Below, one piece after another: positions 18,401-26,010 of a stretch of DNA of 32,793 nucleotides (within the stretch, counting starts at the first letter, position 1; each line of letters opens with the position of its first letter). Source of the DNA: Bordetella parapertussis (GTDB taxonomy: Bacteria; Pseudomonadota; Gammaproteobacteria; Burkholderiales; SG8-41). The translations under genes and the position numbers were made by a program. The notes under the pieces were generated by a model, which ran no database searches, was not told the origin of the DNA, and saw only the letters and a program-made list of their open reading frames with translations. The stretch is taken from contig CAMATZ010000058.1 in assembly GCA_945861275.1 (NCBI GenBank), positions 1 to 32,793 on the forward strand, in the 5' to 3' direction.

Positions 18401-18468
18401 GCTTCATCGAGCCCTGTTCTGGTACACTCCGGGCCTTGTTTTTACATTCATCCAGGGGAGCGGTGGTC

Positions 18469-19377
18469 ATGGCTGCGGCAAAGAAAAAACCGGCAAACAA
18501 GAGTGCTCGCAAATACAGCGATATTCTGTATGAGGTGAAGGATCAGGTGGCCTGGGTCACCATCAACCGTCCGCGTGTGCTGAACTGCTTTCGCGAGCAA
18601 ACGCTGGACGAGATGATCGATGCCCTGAAATCGACACGTGAAGATCCGTCCATCGTGTGCGCGGTAGTGACCGGCGCAGGCGATAAGTCGTTTTCGGCGG
18701 GCGGTGATTTTTACGCCATGAAGCGGCTCAATTTCAACAATGCCTACATGTGGAATGACCGCATGCTGGGTCTGGCGATGACCATTCGCGGCCTGCCAAT
18801 ACCGGTGATCGCCATGGTTAACGGTTGGTGCATGGGCGGTGGCCACGAACTCGCGTTGTGGTGCGATCTGGTGATTGCATCCGAGAACGCCGTGCTCGGC
18901 CAGACCGGCGCCAAAGTCGGGGCGTGCCCGACGGTGGGCGCCACGCAGTATCTGCCGCGCATCATTGGCGAGCGTCTGGCGCGCGAAATGATTTTTTGCG
19001 CCCGCCGCTTCGGCGCCAGGGAAGCGGTCGAGGTCGGCCTCATCAACAAGTGCGTGCCGCTGAAAGATTTACGCGCTGAAACGCTCAAGTGGTGCGAAAC
19101 CATGAAAGGCCACAGCGCACTCACCATCCGCATGACCAAAAAATCGCTCAACTCCGAATCCGACATGCTGTATGCCTCATGGCAGCAGGGCATGGAGTTA
19201 CTTGCGCACGTGTGGGGCTCGGAAGAAGCCGCGGAAGGCATGAACGCCTTTCTCGCCGGGCGCAAGCCTGACTTCCAGAAATTCCGCCTGCGCGACAAGA
19301 AGATGCTGCAGGCGTATATCGACGGTTGCGCGAAGGATATGAATGCGCCGCCATCGATGCGCGTCAAGAAGAAGTAG
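18469..19377 (+). CDS. Enoyl-CoA hydratase/isomerase family protein, MenB/BadI-like
   Basis: This 302-residue crotonase has oxyanion-hole segments FSAGGD (75-80) and CMGGGHELAL (121-130), followed by VLGQTGAKVGACPTVGAT. The latter, together with EGMNAFLAGRKPDFQKF near the end, resembles dihydroxynaphthoyl-CoA synthase (MenB) and 2-ketocyclohexanecarboxyl-CoA hydrolase (BadI) more than ordinary beta-oxidation hydratases. A lysine-rich N-terminus and C-terminus (KKKPANKSARK, RVKKK) are unusual additions. ATG 18469 is chosen because GGGGAG lies 9 bases upstream. No other men genes are nearby, so a catabolic ring- or chain-cleaving role with the following CoA transferase is more likely than menaquinone synthesis. 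Confidence 0.88.
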   Translation: MAAAKKKPANKSARKYSDILYEVKDQVAWVTINRPRVLNCFREQTLDEMIDALKSTREDPSIVCAVVTGAGDKSFSAGGDFYAMKRLNFNNAYMWNDRMLGLAMTIRGLPIPVIAMVNGWCMGGGHELALWCDLVIASENAVLGQTGAKVGACPTVGATQYLPRIIGERLAREMIFCARRFGAREAVEVGLINKCVPLKDLRAETLKWCETMKGHSALTIRMTKKSLNSESDMLYASWQQGMELLAHVWGSEEAAEGMNAFLAGRKPDFQKFRLRDKKMLQAYIDGCAKDMNAPPSMRVKKK

Positions 19378-19381
19378 AAAG

Positions 19382-19459
19382 GTGAGGCGTAGAAGCGTTC
19401 TTGCTTCTCCGACCACGGCGGAGGGGTTACTCCTAACGCCTCACGACTTACGCCTCACG
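19382..19459. repeat. Inverted and direct repeats before the CoA transferase gene
   Basis: GTGAGGCGT (19382-19390) is inverted to two direct copies of ACGCCTCAC (19436-19444 and 19450-19458). Between them lies a small hairpin, AGAAGC/GCTTCT (19391-19408). The tract ends 12 bases before the ATG at 19471. The unit ACGCCTCACG also occurs before the aldolase gene at 148-157. Confidence 0.7.
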
Positions 19460-19470
19460 GACAACCAACC

Positions 19471-20682
19471 ATGACCGATCCAAACCCAGGCGCCGAAGGT
19501 GCATTAACCGGCACCAAAGTCCTCGACCTCACCCGCATCCTCGCCGGCCCGTTGTGCGCGCAAGCACTGGGCGACATGGGGGCGGAAGTGATCAAGGTTG
19601 AACCGCCAGGCGCGGGCGACGATACGCGCGCGTGGGGGCCCCCGTTCGCGGGTGGTGAATCCGCGTATTTTCTCGGCATCAACCGTAACAAGCGTTCGAT
19701 TACGCTGAATATGGCGGCCAAAGGCGGGCAGGAAATTCTCGCCAGGCTGATCCAGCAATGCGATGTGCTGGTCGAGAATTTCAAGGCGGGCACCTTGGAG
19801 AAGTGGGGTTTTACCAACGCCTGGCTGGAAGAGAACGCGCCGCGCGTGGTGCGTTGTTCCATCACCGGCTATGGCACGGACGGGCCCAAGGGCGGGCTGC
19901 CGGGATACGATTTCATACTGCAAGCCGAAACCGGGCTGATGAGCATTTGTGGCGAGACTGATGGCGACCCCATGAAATACGGCGTTGCCATTGTCGATAT
20001 CACCACGGGCCTGCTCGCCTGCAATGCCATACTGGCGGCGCTCAACGCGCGCCACCGCAGCGGACGTGGCCAGCATGTCGAAGTGTCGTTGTATGAATCA
20101 GGCTTGTTCATGCTGGCGAACGTGGCGTCCAACCATCTGGTGTCCGGCAATGATGCGCGGCGCTTCGGCAACGGCCATCCGAATATCGTGCCCTATACCG
20201 CGTATCCGGTGAAGGACGGCATGATAGCGGTGGCGGTCGGCAACGATGGGCAGTTCGCCAGGTTCTCCACAGCGTTGGGTCATGCCGAATGGGCCAGCGA
20301 TGCACGCTTCATCAAGAACCCGGGTCGCGTGGTCAATCGGGAAGCCATTGACGCCCTGATTATCGAGGCATTGCGGCAGGAAGATGCCAATTCCCTGATC
20401 GCCAAACTGACTGCGGCAGGCGTGCCCTGCGGGCGCATCAACAGCGTGGCGCAGGCACTGTCTGCTCCGCATACTGCTGCGCGCGACATGGTGCGCACGA
20501 TTAAGCACCCGACGGCGGGCGATGTAAAAGTACTGGGCATGCCGTACCGGTTTAGCGATACGCCGCCGAGCATTCGCCGCGCGCCACCCACGCTCGGACA
20601 ACATACCGAGCAGGTGCTGGGTGATGAACTGGGATTATCGGCGGAGCATATTGCCGAATTGCGTCAGCAGAAAATTGTTTGA
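19471..20682 (+). CDS. CaiB/BaiF-type (family III) CoA transferase
   Basis: This 403-residue enzyme of the formyl-CoA/carnitine CoA transferase family moves CoA between carboxylic acids. It has the N-terminal LTRILAGPLCAQALGDMGAEVIK typical of the family, the NRNKRSITLN and VENFKAGTLEKWG motifs, and the probable catalytic aspartate D176 in AIVDITTG (equivalent to Asp169 of formyl-CoA transferase). The C-terminal part has PCGRINSV. It follows the MenB-like crotonase after 93 bases of repeat sequence and probably supplies its acyl-CoA substrate, which is not identified. Confidence 0.93.
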   Translation: MTDPNPGAEGALTGTKVLDLTRILAGPLCAQALGDMGAEVIKVEPPGAGDDTRAWGPPFAGGESAYFLGINRNKRSITLNMAAKGGQEILARLIQQCDVLVENFKAGTLEKWGFTNAWLEENAPRVVRCSITGYGTDGPKGGLPGYDFILQAETGLMSICGETDGDPMKYGVAIVDITTGLLACNAILAALNARHRSGRGQHVEVSLYESGLFMLANVASNHLVSGNDARRFGNGHPNIVPYTAYPVKDGMIAVAVGNDGQFARFSTALGHAEWASDARFIKNPGRVVNREAIDALIIEALRQEDANSLIAKLTAAGVPCGRINSVAQALSAPHTAARDMVRTIKHPTAGDVKVLGMPYRFSDTPPSIRRAPPTLGQHTEQVLGDELGLSAEHIAELRQQKIV

Positions 20683-20704
20683 TACAACACAGGTAAAATC
20701 CTTT

Positions 20705-20777
20705 GCCACAGAGGGCACAGAGCTACACAGAGAAAATCAAAGGTGGTGTTCTCTGTGTCCTCCGTGCCCTCTGTGGC
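20705..20777. repeat. Long inverted repeat (about 30-bp arms) before the VOC gene
   Basis: The left arm (20705-20734, starting GCCACAGAGGGCAC) and the right arm (20749-20777, ending GTGCCCTCTGTGGC) are near-perfect reverse complements around a 14-base loop. They can form a strong RNA or DNA hairpin. It ends 29 bases before the GTG start of the VOC gene and 22 bases after the CoA transferase stop. I recognise this CACAGAG-type repeat as recurring in many proteobacterial genomes but know no name or function. Confidence 0.85.
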
Positions 20778-20806
20778 CAACGCTTTTGACTTAAGCGGGG
20801 TTTGAC

Positions 20807-21229
20807 GTGATCAATAACCTGTCCCACGTTTCGATAGTAGTCCCCAGCCTAGACGCCGCAGCCAAGCGTCTTGCCGACACCTACGGCCTCACAATCGGCG
20901 ACATCCACGTCAACGAGCAACAGGGCGTGCGCATGGCCTATGTCGATCTCGGTAACGCCAAGATTGAACTGATGGAACCCTCGCGCCCCGACTCGCCGGT
21001 CGCCGGGTTTCTCGAGCGCAATCCCAAAGGCGGCATCCATCATTTCTGCGTCGGTGTGGAAAACGTGGATGCCACGCGTGCCGTCCTCACAGACAAGGGC
21101 GCACAGGTGCTGGGCGACGGCAATCCGCAATACAATGTGCATGGCGAGCGCATCGCGTTTGTGCATCCCCGGGATTTTCTGGGTGCGTTGGTGGAGCTGG
21201 AAGAACACAGCGTGAAGCATGAAATTTGA
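20807..21229 (+). CDS. VOC-family protein, methylmalonyl-CoA epimerase-like
   Basis: This 140-residue vicinal-oxygen-chelate protein has two beta-alpha-beta-beta-beta modules. Probable metal ligands are H7 (LSHVSIVV), E54 (KIELMEP), H78 (GIHHFCVGV) and E130 (LVELEEH). The pattern, including QGVRMAYVDLG and ELMEPS, is that of methylmalonyl-CoA epimerases and related acyl-CoA-acting VOC enzymes rather than glyoxalase I. The start is the GTG at 20807. It sits between a CoA transferase and a Bug protein, in keeping with racemisation of a 2-substituted acyl-CoA. No mutase is present in the window, so the precise role is uncertain. Confidence 0.85.
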   Translation: MINNLSHVSIVVPSLDAAAKRLADTYGLTIGDIHVNEQQGVRMAYVDLGNAKIELMEPSRPDSPVAGFLERNPKGGIHHFCVGVENVDATRAVLTDKGAQVLGDGNPQYNVHGERIAFVHPRDFLGALVELEEHSVKHEI

Positions 21230-21277
21230 AAGGCACGGGGTGCGCACCGCGCACCCTGTATATCAAGAGGCTCTGGT

Positions 21278-22240
21278 ATGCGACAGCTAAAGCATTGGAT
21301 CGGTATTGTCATTCTGACTGCCGCCGGCGCGGTCACGGCGCAACCCTATCCATCGCGCCCCATACGCATGGTGGTGCCTTTCGCGCCCGGCGGCGCCACC
21401 GACATCGTCGGCCGCATTCTCGCGCCCAAGCTGGGCGAGCGCCTAGGCCAGCAGGTAGTCGTCGATAACCGTGCGGGCGCCGCGGGCAACATCGCGGTGG
21501 AAATCGCCGCCACCGCGCAAGCCGACGGCCACACCATACTGGTGGGCAATATCTCCACCAATTCGATCAATCATCTGCTGTTCAAGAAGCTCAAGGTGAA
21601 TGCGCTGCGCGATCTCGCGCCGGTGACGCTGCTGGCGTCGATTCCGAATGTGATTCTCGGCGGGCCGAAGATGCCGAACAATCTGAAGGATGCCTTTGCC
21701 TACGCGCGCGAACGTCCGGGGCAATTGAATTATCAGGCGCCGCTGGGTTCGTATTCACATCTCGACATGCTGGCGCTTACTGCCGCCGCCGGATTAAAGA
21801 TGGTGCATCTGCCCTCGAAAGGCGCGGGTGAAACGCTGACGGCGCTGATGCGCGGCGATGTGCATATCACCAACTCGAACGTAGCGTCGAATATCGGCCC
21901 GATACGCGCGGGGCAGATCAAGGCCTACGCGGTTACCTCGCAAAATCGCATTCCCGAATTGCCCGATGTGCCGACGCTCACGGAATCCGGGTTCGCCGGC
22001 ATCGGCAGTCTTAACTGGAATGGACTGTTCGTTCCCGTAAACACGCCGCGCCCGATCATCGACCGCATATTCAAGGAAACCATCGCGGTGATGAGCGATG
22101 CGGAAATGAAGGACTTTCTCACCAAGCGCCTGATCCCGCCGGTGTTATCCGAGTCGCCGGCGGCGTTCAGTGCTTATGTACAAAGCGAGTCGAGGCGCTG
22201 GGACAAAATCATCCGTGACAACAAAGTGGTGATCGAGTAA
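21278..22240 (+). CDS. Bug-family tripartite tricarboxylate transporter binding protein
   Basis: This 320-residue periplasmic binding protein has a signal peptide (hydrophobic 7-20, cleavage after VTA or TAQ). Its Bug motifs are YPSRPIRMVVPFAPGGATDI, VVDNRAGAAGNIAVE and VPTLTESGF. The usual PYKG of the ligand loop reads LPSKGAGETLTALMRGDV. An AGAGG element precedes the start. No TctA/TctB genes are present. It lies 48 bases after the VOC gene and 11 bases before the LDH2-family dehydrogenase, so its ligand is probably the acid metabolised by these neighbours. Confidence 0.93.
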   Translation: MRQLKHWIGIVILTAAGAVTAQPYPSRPIRMVVPFAPGGATDIVGRILAPKLGERLGQQVVVDNRAGAAGNIAVEIAATAQADGHTILVGNISTNSINHLLFKKLKVNALRDLAPVTLLASIPNVILGGPKMPNNLKDAFAYARERPGQLNYQAPLGSYSHLDMLALTAAAGLKMVHLPSKGAGETLTALMRGDVHITNSNVASNIGPIRAGQIKAYAVTSQNRIPELPDVPTLTESGFAGIGSLNWNGLFVPVNTPRPIIDRIFKETIAVMSDAEMKDFLTKRLIPPVLSESPAAFSAYVQSESRRWDKIIRDNKVVIE

Positions 22241-22251
22241 ACGTCATTAAA

Positions 22252-23322
22252 ATGGCATCCACAACGCCCGTAGCCTCGCGCGTGACTGCGGCGCAGCTTG
22301 AAACGTTTATCGCTGCGGCGTTTATAGGCGTAGGCATATCGGCGGCGGAGGCCAGCGCCATCGCGCAACTGATGGCGCGTGCCGACGTGAATGGCTCCGA
22401 AGGTCACGGCGTATTCCGCTTGCCGCAGTACATCCGGCGCATCAAGGGGGGCGCGGTCAACGTTAAACCCAATATCCGCATCGAGCGCGAGGCAGCGGGC
22501 ATGGCGCTGGTGAACGGTGACAACGGCATGGGCCATCTGGTGATGCGTTTCGCCACCGAAACAGCCATCGCAAAAGCACGCACCGCAGGTGTGGCGTGGG
22601 TGGGCGCACAGTGGAGCAACCACGCCGGTCCCGCGTCGCTCTACGCCAGCATGCCGGTCGCGCACGACATGATCGGCCTCTATCTCGCGGTGGGCAACGC
22701 CAACCATCTGCCGGCATGGGGCGGCCTCGACATGCTGCTTTCCACCAATCCGATTGCCATCGCCATGCCCGGGGAATCTGAGGCACCGGTGATCCTTGAC
22801 ATGGCGACCACCGTTGCGGCGTATGGCAAAGTTAAAACCAAAGCGCAGCGCGGCGAAATGATGCCCGAAGGCTGGATGATGGACCGGCAGGGCAAGCCGC
22901 TCACCGACCCTGCGCGCGCAAACGAAGGATTTTTGCTGCCCATCGGTGGCTACAAGGGCTACGGCCTGGCGCTGATGTTCGGCTTGTTGGCCGGCACCCT
23001 GAACGGCGCGGCGATGGGCCGTGATGTGGTTGACTTTAACGCCGACGACGTCACACCCACCAACACCGGGCATTGCATCGTCGCGATCAACATCGAGGCG
23101 TTTCAGCCGGTTGCCGAATTCAAACAGCGTGTAGATGCGTTAGTGCGCGACCTGCGTCAATCCGCGCGTTTGCCCGGTGTCGAACGCATTCACATCCCTG
23201 GTGAAGGCGCGCAAGCCGCGCGCGCGGATCGCCTCAAAAATGGTGTGCCGATACCGCCGGCGCTGATGGCGGCGCTGGATACGCTGGCGGCGGAGTTGGG
23301 CATTGCGCCGCTGGGGAAATAG
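22252..23322 (+). CDS. Malate/L-lactate dehydrogenase family (LDH2/MDH2) oxidoreductase
   Basis: This 356-residue NAD(P)-dependent 2-hydroxyacid dehydrogenase belongs to the LDH2/MDH2 fold, unrelated to classical lactate dehydrogenases. It has the catalytic-histidine motif EGHGVFRL (H52), the SNHAGPASLY segment, the nucleotide-contact NPIAIAMPG, and IGGYKGYGLALM near the C-terminus. Family members oxidise malate, ureidoglycolate (AllD), sulfolactate or 2,3-diketogulonate, and sequence alone does not separate these. It is likely co-transcribed with the Bug gene 11 bases upstream. Confidence 0.92.
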   Translation: MASTTPVASRVTAAQLETFIAAAFIGVGISAAEASAIAQLMARADVNGSEGHGVFRLPQYIRRIKGGAVNVKPNIRIEREAAGMALVNGDNGMGHLVMRFATETAIAKARTAGVAWVGAQWSNHAGPASLYASMPVAHDMIGLYLAVGNANHLPAWGGLDMLLSTNPIAIAMPGESEAPVILDMATTVAAYGKVKTKAQRGEMMPEGWMMDRQGKPLTDPARANEGFLLPIGGYKGYGLALMFGLLAGTLNGAAMGRDVVDFNADDVTPTNTGHCIVAINIEAFQPVAEFKQRVDALVRDLRQSARLPGVERIHIPGEGAQAARADRLKNGVPIPPALMAALDTLAAELGIAPLGK

Positions 23323-23384
23323 CCGGCGGGGAATGGCGTTTCCAGATTTCCAGGCAATTGGGAATTCCGCGATTAAAGTTCATT

Positions 23385-23426
23385 TTGCTTTTTTGAATAA
23401 TGTGGTTATGATGACCAAAGTGACCA
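23385..23426 (+). promoter_or_regulatory. Promoter and direct-repeat operator of the toxin-antitoxin pair
   Basis: TTGCTT (23385-23390) and TATGAT (23407-23412) are separated by 16 bases and lie about 30 bases before the antitoxin start. TGACCA is repeated at 23412-23417 and 23421-23426, overlapping and just downstream of the -10 box. This is where a Phd/YefM antitoxin would be expected to bind for autoregulation. The operator role is inferred. Confidence 0.55.
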
Positions 23427-23441
23427 TTTTAGGCTATGCTT

Positions 23442-23759
23442 ATGAAAACTGTTTCAGCGCGTGAAGCCAAGACCCGTTTCGGCGAACTGCTCGATACCAT
23501 GCAGCGGGAACCCGTCATGGTGACCAAGAACAACCGCCCGGTCGGTATCATGATTTCCATTAAGGACGCGTCGGATACGCTCATTCCAGAACTGTTCATG
23601 GAAAAAGAAGAAGGCTATGACGAGTGGTTCGTTGCCAAAGTGACCAGCACCCTTGAAGCCGTGAACGCAGGGTCAATAACATTGACCGAACATGATTTGG
23701 CGATGGAACGCGTCTGGAGCCGGGTGCTGTCGCGCGCCAGGAAACCAGCGTCCGCCTGA
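23442..23759 (+). CDS. Phd/YefM-family antitoxin
   Basis: This 105-residue protein begins MKTVSAREAKTRFGELLD, the classic Phd/YefM DNA-binding N-terminus. The PVMVTKNNRPVGIMIS strand region follows, and the C-terminal half would wrap around the toxin. It is longer than the usual 80-90 residues; the C-terminus is basic (RVLSRARKPASA). The second ATG (23442) is preferred over 23436 because the AGG element then has an 8-base spacing and the N-terminus fits the family. The toxin gene follows after 21 bases. It should repress its own promoter and neutralise the toxin. Confidence 0.88.
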   Translation: MKTVSAREAKTRFGELLDTMQREPVMVTKNNRPVGIMISIKDASDTLIPELFMEKEEGYDEWFVAKVTSTLEAVNAGSITLTEHDLAMERVWSRVLSRARKPASA

Positions 23760-23780
23760 TTTTCAAATTCGCCTTCACCC

Positions 23781-24065
23781 ATGGCTGCTGTTCACTGGAC
23801 GGCGAGGGCGGAGCAAGACCTCGAAGATATCCTCACCTACTATCTCAATGAAGCAGGCGCTCATGTTGCGCAGAGCATCTACGTTCGGATCCGGTCATCG
23901 GTGCAAAGCCTGCAACAATTCCCCGGGCGTACCCGTATGGGGCGTGTCGCTGGAACGCGCGAATGCGTCGTTGCGCGACTGCCGTTTATCGTGGTGATCC
24001 AGGTGCAGGACGATCACGTCACTGTGCTGAACGTTATCCATACGGCACGAAAATATCCGGCGTAA
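23781..24065 (+). CDS. RelE/ParE-family toxin
   Basis: This 94-residue protein has the ParE/RelE pattern: a helical hairpin at the N-terminus (WTARAEQDLEDILTYYL), then PGRTRMGRVAGTRECVVARLPFIV strands, and the terminal VIHTARKYP motif. The internal R-x-ECVVARLPFIVVI stretch is closer to ParE-like proteins, which poison gyrase, than to the ribosome-dependent mRNA cutter RelE. The target is not certain. It is encoded directly after its antitoxin in the usual order. Confidence 0.88.
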   Translation: MAAVHWTARAEQDLEDILTYYLNEAGAHVAQSIYVRIRSSVQSLQQFPGRTRMGRVAGTRECVVARLPFIVVIQVQDDHVTVLNVIHTARKYPA

Positions 24066-24095
24066 TCAGCGCTGATTTGTGACCTAGCCCAGTCT

Positions 24096-24845
24096 ATGGA
24101 TAATCCGCACTTCAACCACCGTGTGGCATGGCTGGTGGCGATAGTTCTCGCCCCGTTGCTGTATCTGCTGCTCCTGCATGCCCCCATACCGCAAGACAAG
24201 GCCTACCACTTTTTCGCCGACGCGCGCACTTGTCTGGGCGTACAAAATTTCGGCAACGTGGCATCCAACCTTGCATTTCTGCTGATCGGTGTCATCGGCT
24301 GGGTGTGGTGTTACCGCAACCTTAAAACCGGCGCGCGGCTGTCGTGGATGATTTTTTTCGCCGGCGTGGCGCTGGTGTTCGCCGGCTCCGGCTACTACCA
24401 CGCGACGCCGAATGACGATACGCTGGTGTGGGACCGGCTGCCGATGACGCTGGCGTTCATGGGTCTGTTCGCCGCGTTGCTGAGCGAGCATCTGGGGGCG
24501 CAATTCGAGCGGCCGCTGTTGATCCCCGCGCTGGTGATCGGCGTCGCCAGCGTATTCTGGTGGCGCCATACCGATGATCTGCGCATTTACATCTGGGTGC
24601 AGGCAGCGCCCTTGTTAGCCATCCCGTTTATTCTGGCGATGTTTCCGAGCCGCTACACGCAGCGCATTTATCTGCTGTATGGCCTTGCCTTTTATGTGCT
24701 CGCCAAAATCGCCGAATACTACGATCGCGAAACCTATGCGCTGACGGCGCAATTCGTGAGCGGGCACTCGGTGAAGCATCTGCTGGCCGCGATGGCGCCG
24801 CTGTTTTTGTATCTCATGCTGTTGCGGCGCCGGGCGGTGGCATGA
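24096..24845 (+). CDS. CREST-superfamily membrane hydrolase (alkaline ceramidase-like)
   Basis: This 249-residue integral membrane protein has about seven predicted helices. The invariant metal-site residues of the CREST superfamily (alkaline ceramidase, PAQR receptors, Per1) are placed correctly: S98 and H102 in SGYYH, D113 in WDRLPM, and H224/H228 in GHSVKH. It probably hydrolyses an amide or ester of a lipid in the inner membrane; bacterial members have no agreed substrate. It starts 30 bases after the toxin gene and may be co-transcribed, although a functional link is not evident. Confidence 0.75.
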   Translation: MDNPHFNHRVAWLVAIVLAPLLYLLLLHAPIPQDKAYHFFADARTCLGVQNFGNVASNLAFLLIGVIGWVWCYRNLKTGARLSWMIFFAGVALVFAGSGYYHATPNDDTLVWDRLPMTLAFMGLFAALLSEHLGAQFERPLLIPALVIGVASVFWWRHTDDLRIYIWVQAAPLLAIPFILAMFPSRYTQRIYLLYGLAFYVLAKIAEYYDRETYALTAQFVSGHSVKHLLAAMAPLFLYLMLLRRRAVA

Positions 24846-24864
24846 CGCTTGCGAAGGATGTGAC

Positions 24865-25176
24865 ATGATCATCCCACCTACACGCCGGCCTCAACGCGGT
24901 TACCTGCTGGAAATTCCCATTTTGGTGATGGGGGTAGGCATGGTTGTGGCTTTACTGTTACCGCACCTTGCACCCGTGGGGCGCAAAGTCCTGATCAGTA
25001 TCGCGGCACTTCCTGTCCTTTTCTGTCTGTATTACATGATCGTCATTCCCGGCTGGACGCCCAACCATAGCGGCCGTTTGAAGCCGCCCTGGAACCTGTT
25101 GGCATTCCTGCTGCTGGCCGCGCTGATTGTTACCGGTGTCGTGATGTTTGTACTGGGCGACAACGGCAACCCCTAG
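24865..25176 (+). CDS. Small membrane protein of unknown function
   Basis: This 103-residue protein has three hydrophobic segments, about 15-34, 42-61 and 78-97, with a positively charged N-terminus (TRRPQRGY). No family was recognised. It starts 19 bases after the CREST gene on the same strand, suggesting one transcript. Its orientation is convergent with coxG. Confidence 0.65.
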   Translation: MIIPPTRRPQRGYLLEIPILVMGVGMVVALLLPHLAPVGRKVLISIAALPVLFCLYYMIVIPGWTPNHSGRLKPPWNLLAFLLLAALIVTGVVMFVLGDNGNP

Positions 25177-25266
25177 GTTTCGCGGTGTCCGACACATCCT
25201 GCATCCCGGCCGCAAGCGGGCAACACCCAGCTCGTCAATCGCAACGGACCGCGCGAGGAGAGGATT

Positions 25267-25329
25267 GTGAAATTCGCTAAGTACGGGAAAGCCGTGCAAG
25301 CGCCGCCTGCGCCGGAGCAGAAAAAGTAG
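25267..25329 (+). CDS. Possible 20-residue peptide ORF
   Basis: A GTG preceded by GAGGAGAGG at good spacing opens a 20-codon frame for a basic, proline-containing peptide (MKFAKYGKAV onward, ending EQKK). It lies in the 210-base gap between the small membrane protein and coxG. Only the strong ribosome binding site argues for it; no homology can be judged at this length. The rest of the gap shows only a weak hairpin (CCCG/CGGG near 25353-25366). Confidence 0.2.
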   Translation: MKFAKYGKAVQAPPAPEQKK

Positions 25330-25386
25330 TGCGGGCGGAAGAAGCGCAGTGTATCCCGCCTTTCGGGTTACGCCGTCTTCGCGAAC

Positions 25387-26010
25387 TCATAAAGATACAC
25401 GATTGAACCAGCCTCCAATGCGCGCCCACAACAACCGCCAAAACAAACGCCCCGCGTTTAACGGCTGGGCTTCTTCAGGCGCGGTGGCGGGCGCGGGTTC
25501 CCCCTGCCGGACGGGTGCTGCTTCTACCATCGCGCCGCTGATCGTTTGGCCGGCCGCAATCCGCTCGCGCAAATTGACCGAAAAATCACGCGTCAGCGCT
25601 GCGGCGAGTTCCTTCACAATCGCCCCGCGCGAAAATTGTGCAAGCGCTCCTGTCAGACTGTAGTCCACGTTCACGTCCACTCGTGTCTCGCTCGCACCGG
25701 TTTCGGTGAGCGCAAATTTCGCCTCGCCCTTCACGCGTGAGCCGCTTTTTCGGTCAGCGCCGGCGCCCGAGAAAGTGCCGCTATGGGTAATCGCATCACG
25801 CCGCACTTCGCCCTGGCCCTGAAACGCACCGGTGATAGGCCCGAGCTTCACCGTAAACAGCAAATCAAACGCCGCGCCATGCTCCACACTGCGCGGCTCA
25901 CCCTGCAAGGCTGCGCCGGGCATGCACGACACCAGCATCGGCACATCGGCAAATGCGGACCATACCGCTGCCAGCGGAAATGGCAGGGTAAATGATTGCT
26001 CAAGCTGCAC
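25387..26010 (-). CDS. coxG: CoxG-like SRPBCC protein
   Basis: This protein of about 207 residues has the CoxG (carbon monoxide dehydrogenase subunit G, SRPBCC fold) N-terminus VQLEQSFTLPFPLAAVW, then the CMPGAAL motif, and GSRVKGEAKFAL. A Pro/Ala-rich linker leads to a C-terminal amphipathic or membrane helix (RLFWRLLWARIGGWF). CoxG proteins recruit molybdenum hydroxylases to the membrane for electron delivery to the respiratory chain. GTG 26010 is preferred because it aligns with family starts; a GTG at 26031 would add seven residues and overlap the small subunit gene more. It is the last gene of the hydroxylase operon. Confidence 0.85.
   Translation of the reverse strand: MQLEQSFTLPFPLAAVWSAFADVPMLVSCMPGAALQGEPRSVEHGAAFDLLFTVKLGPITGAFQGQGEVRRDAITHSGTFSGAGADRKSGSRVKGEAKFALTETGASETRVDVNVDYSLTGALAQFSRGAIVKELAAALTRDFSVNLRERIAAGQTISGAMVEAAPVRQGEPAPATAPEEAQPLNAGRLFWRLLWARIGGWFNRVSL

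Noticed and set aside
18469-19377. Menaquinone biosynthesis MenB
   Set aside because: The likeness is real but there are no other men genes nearby, and the CoA transferase neighbour favours a catabolic relative such as a BadI-like enzyme.
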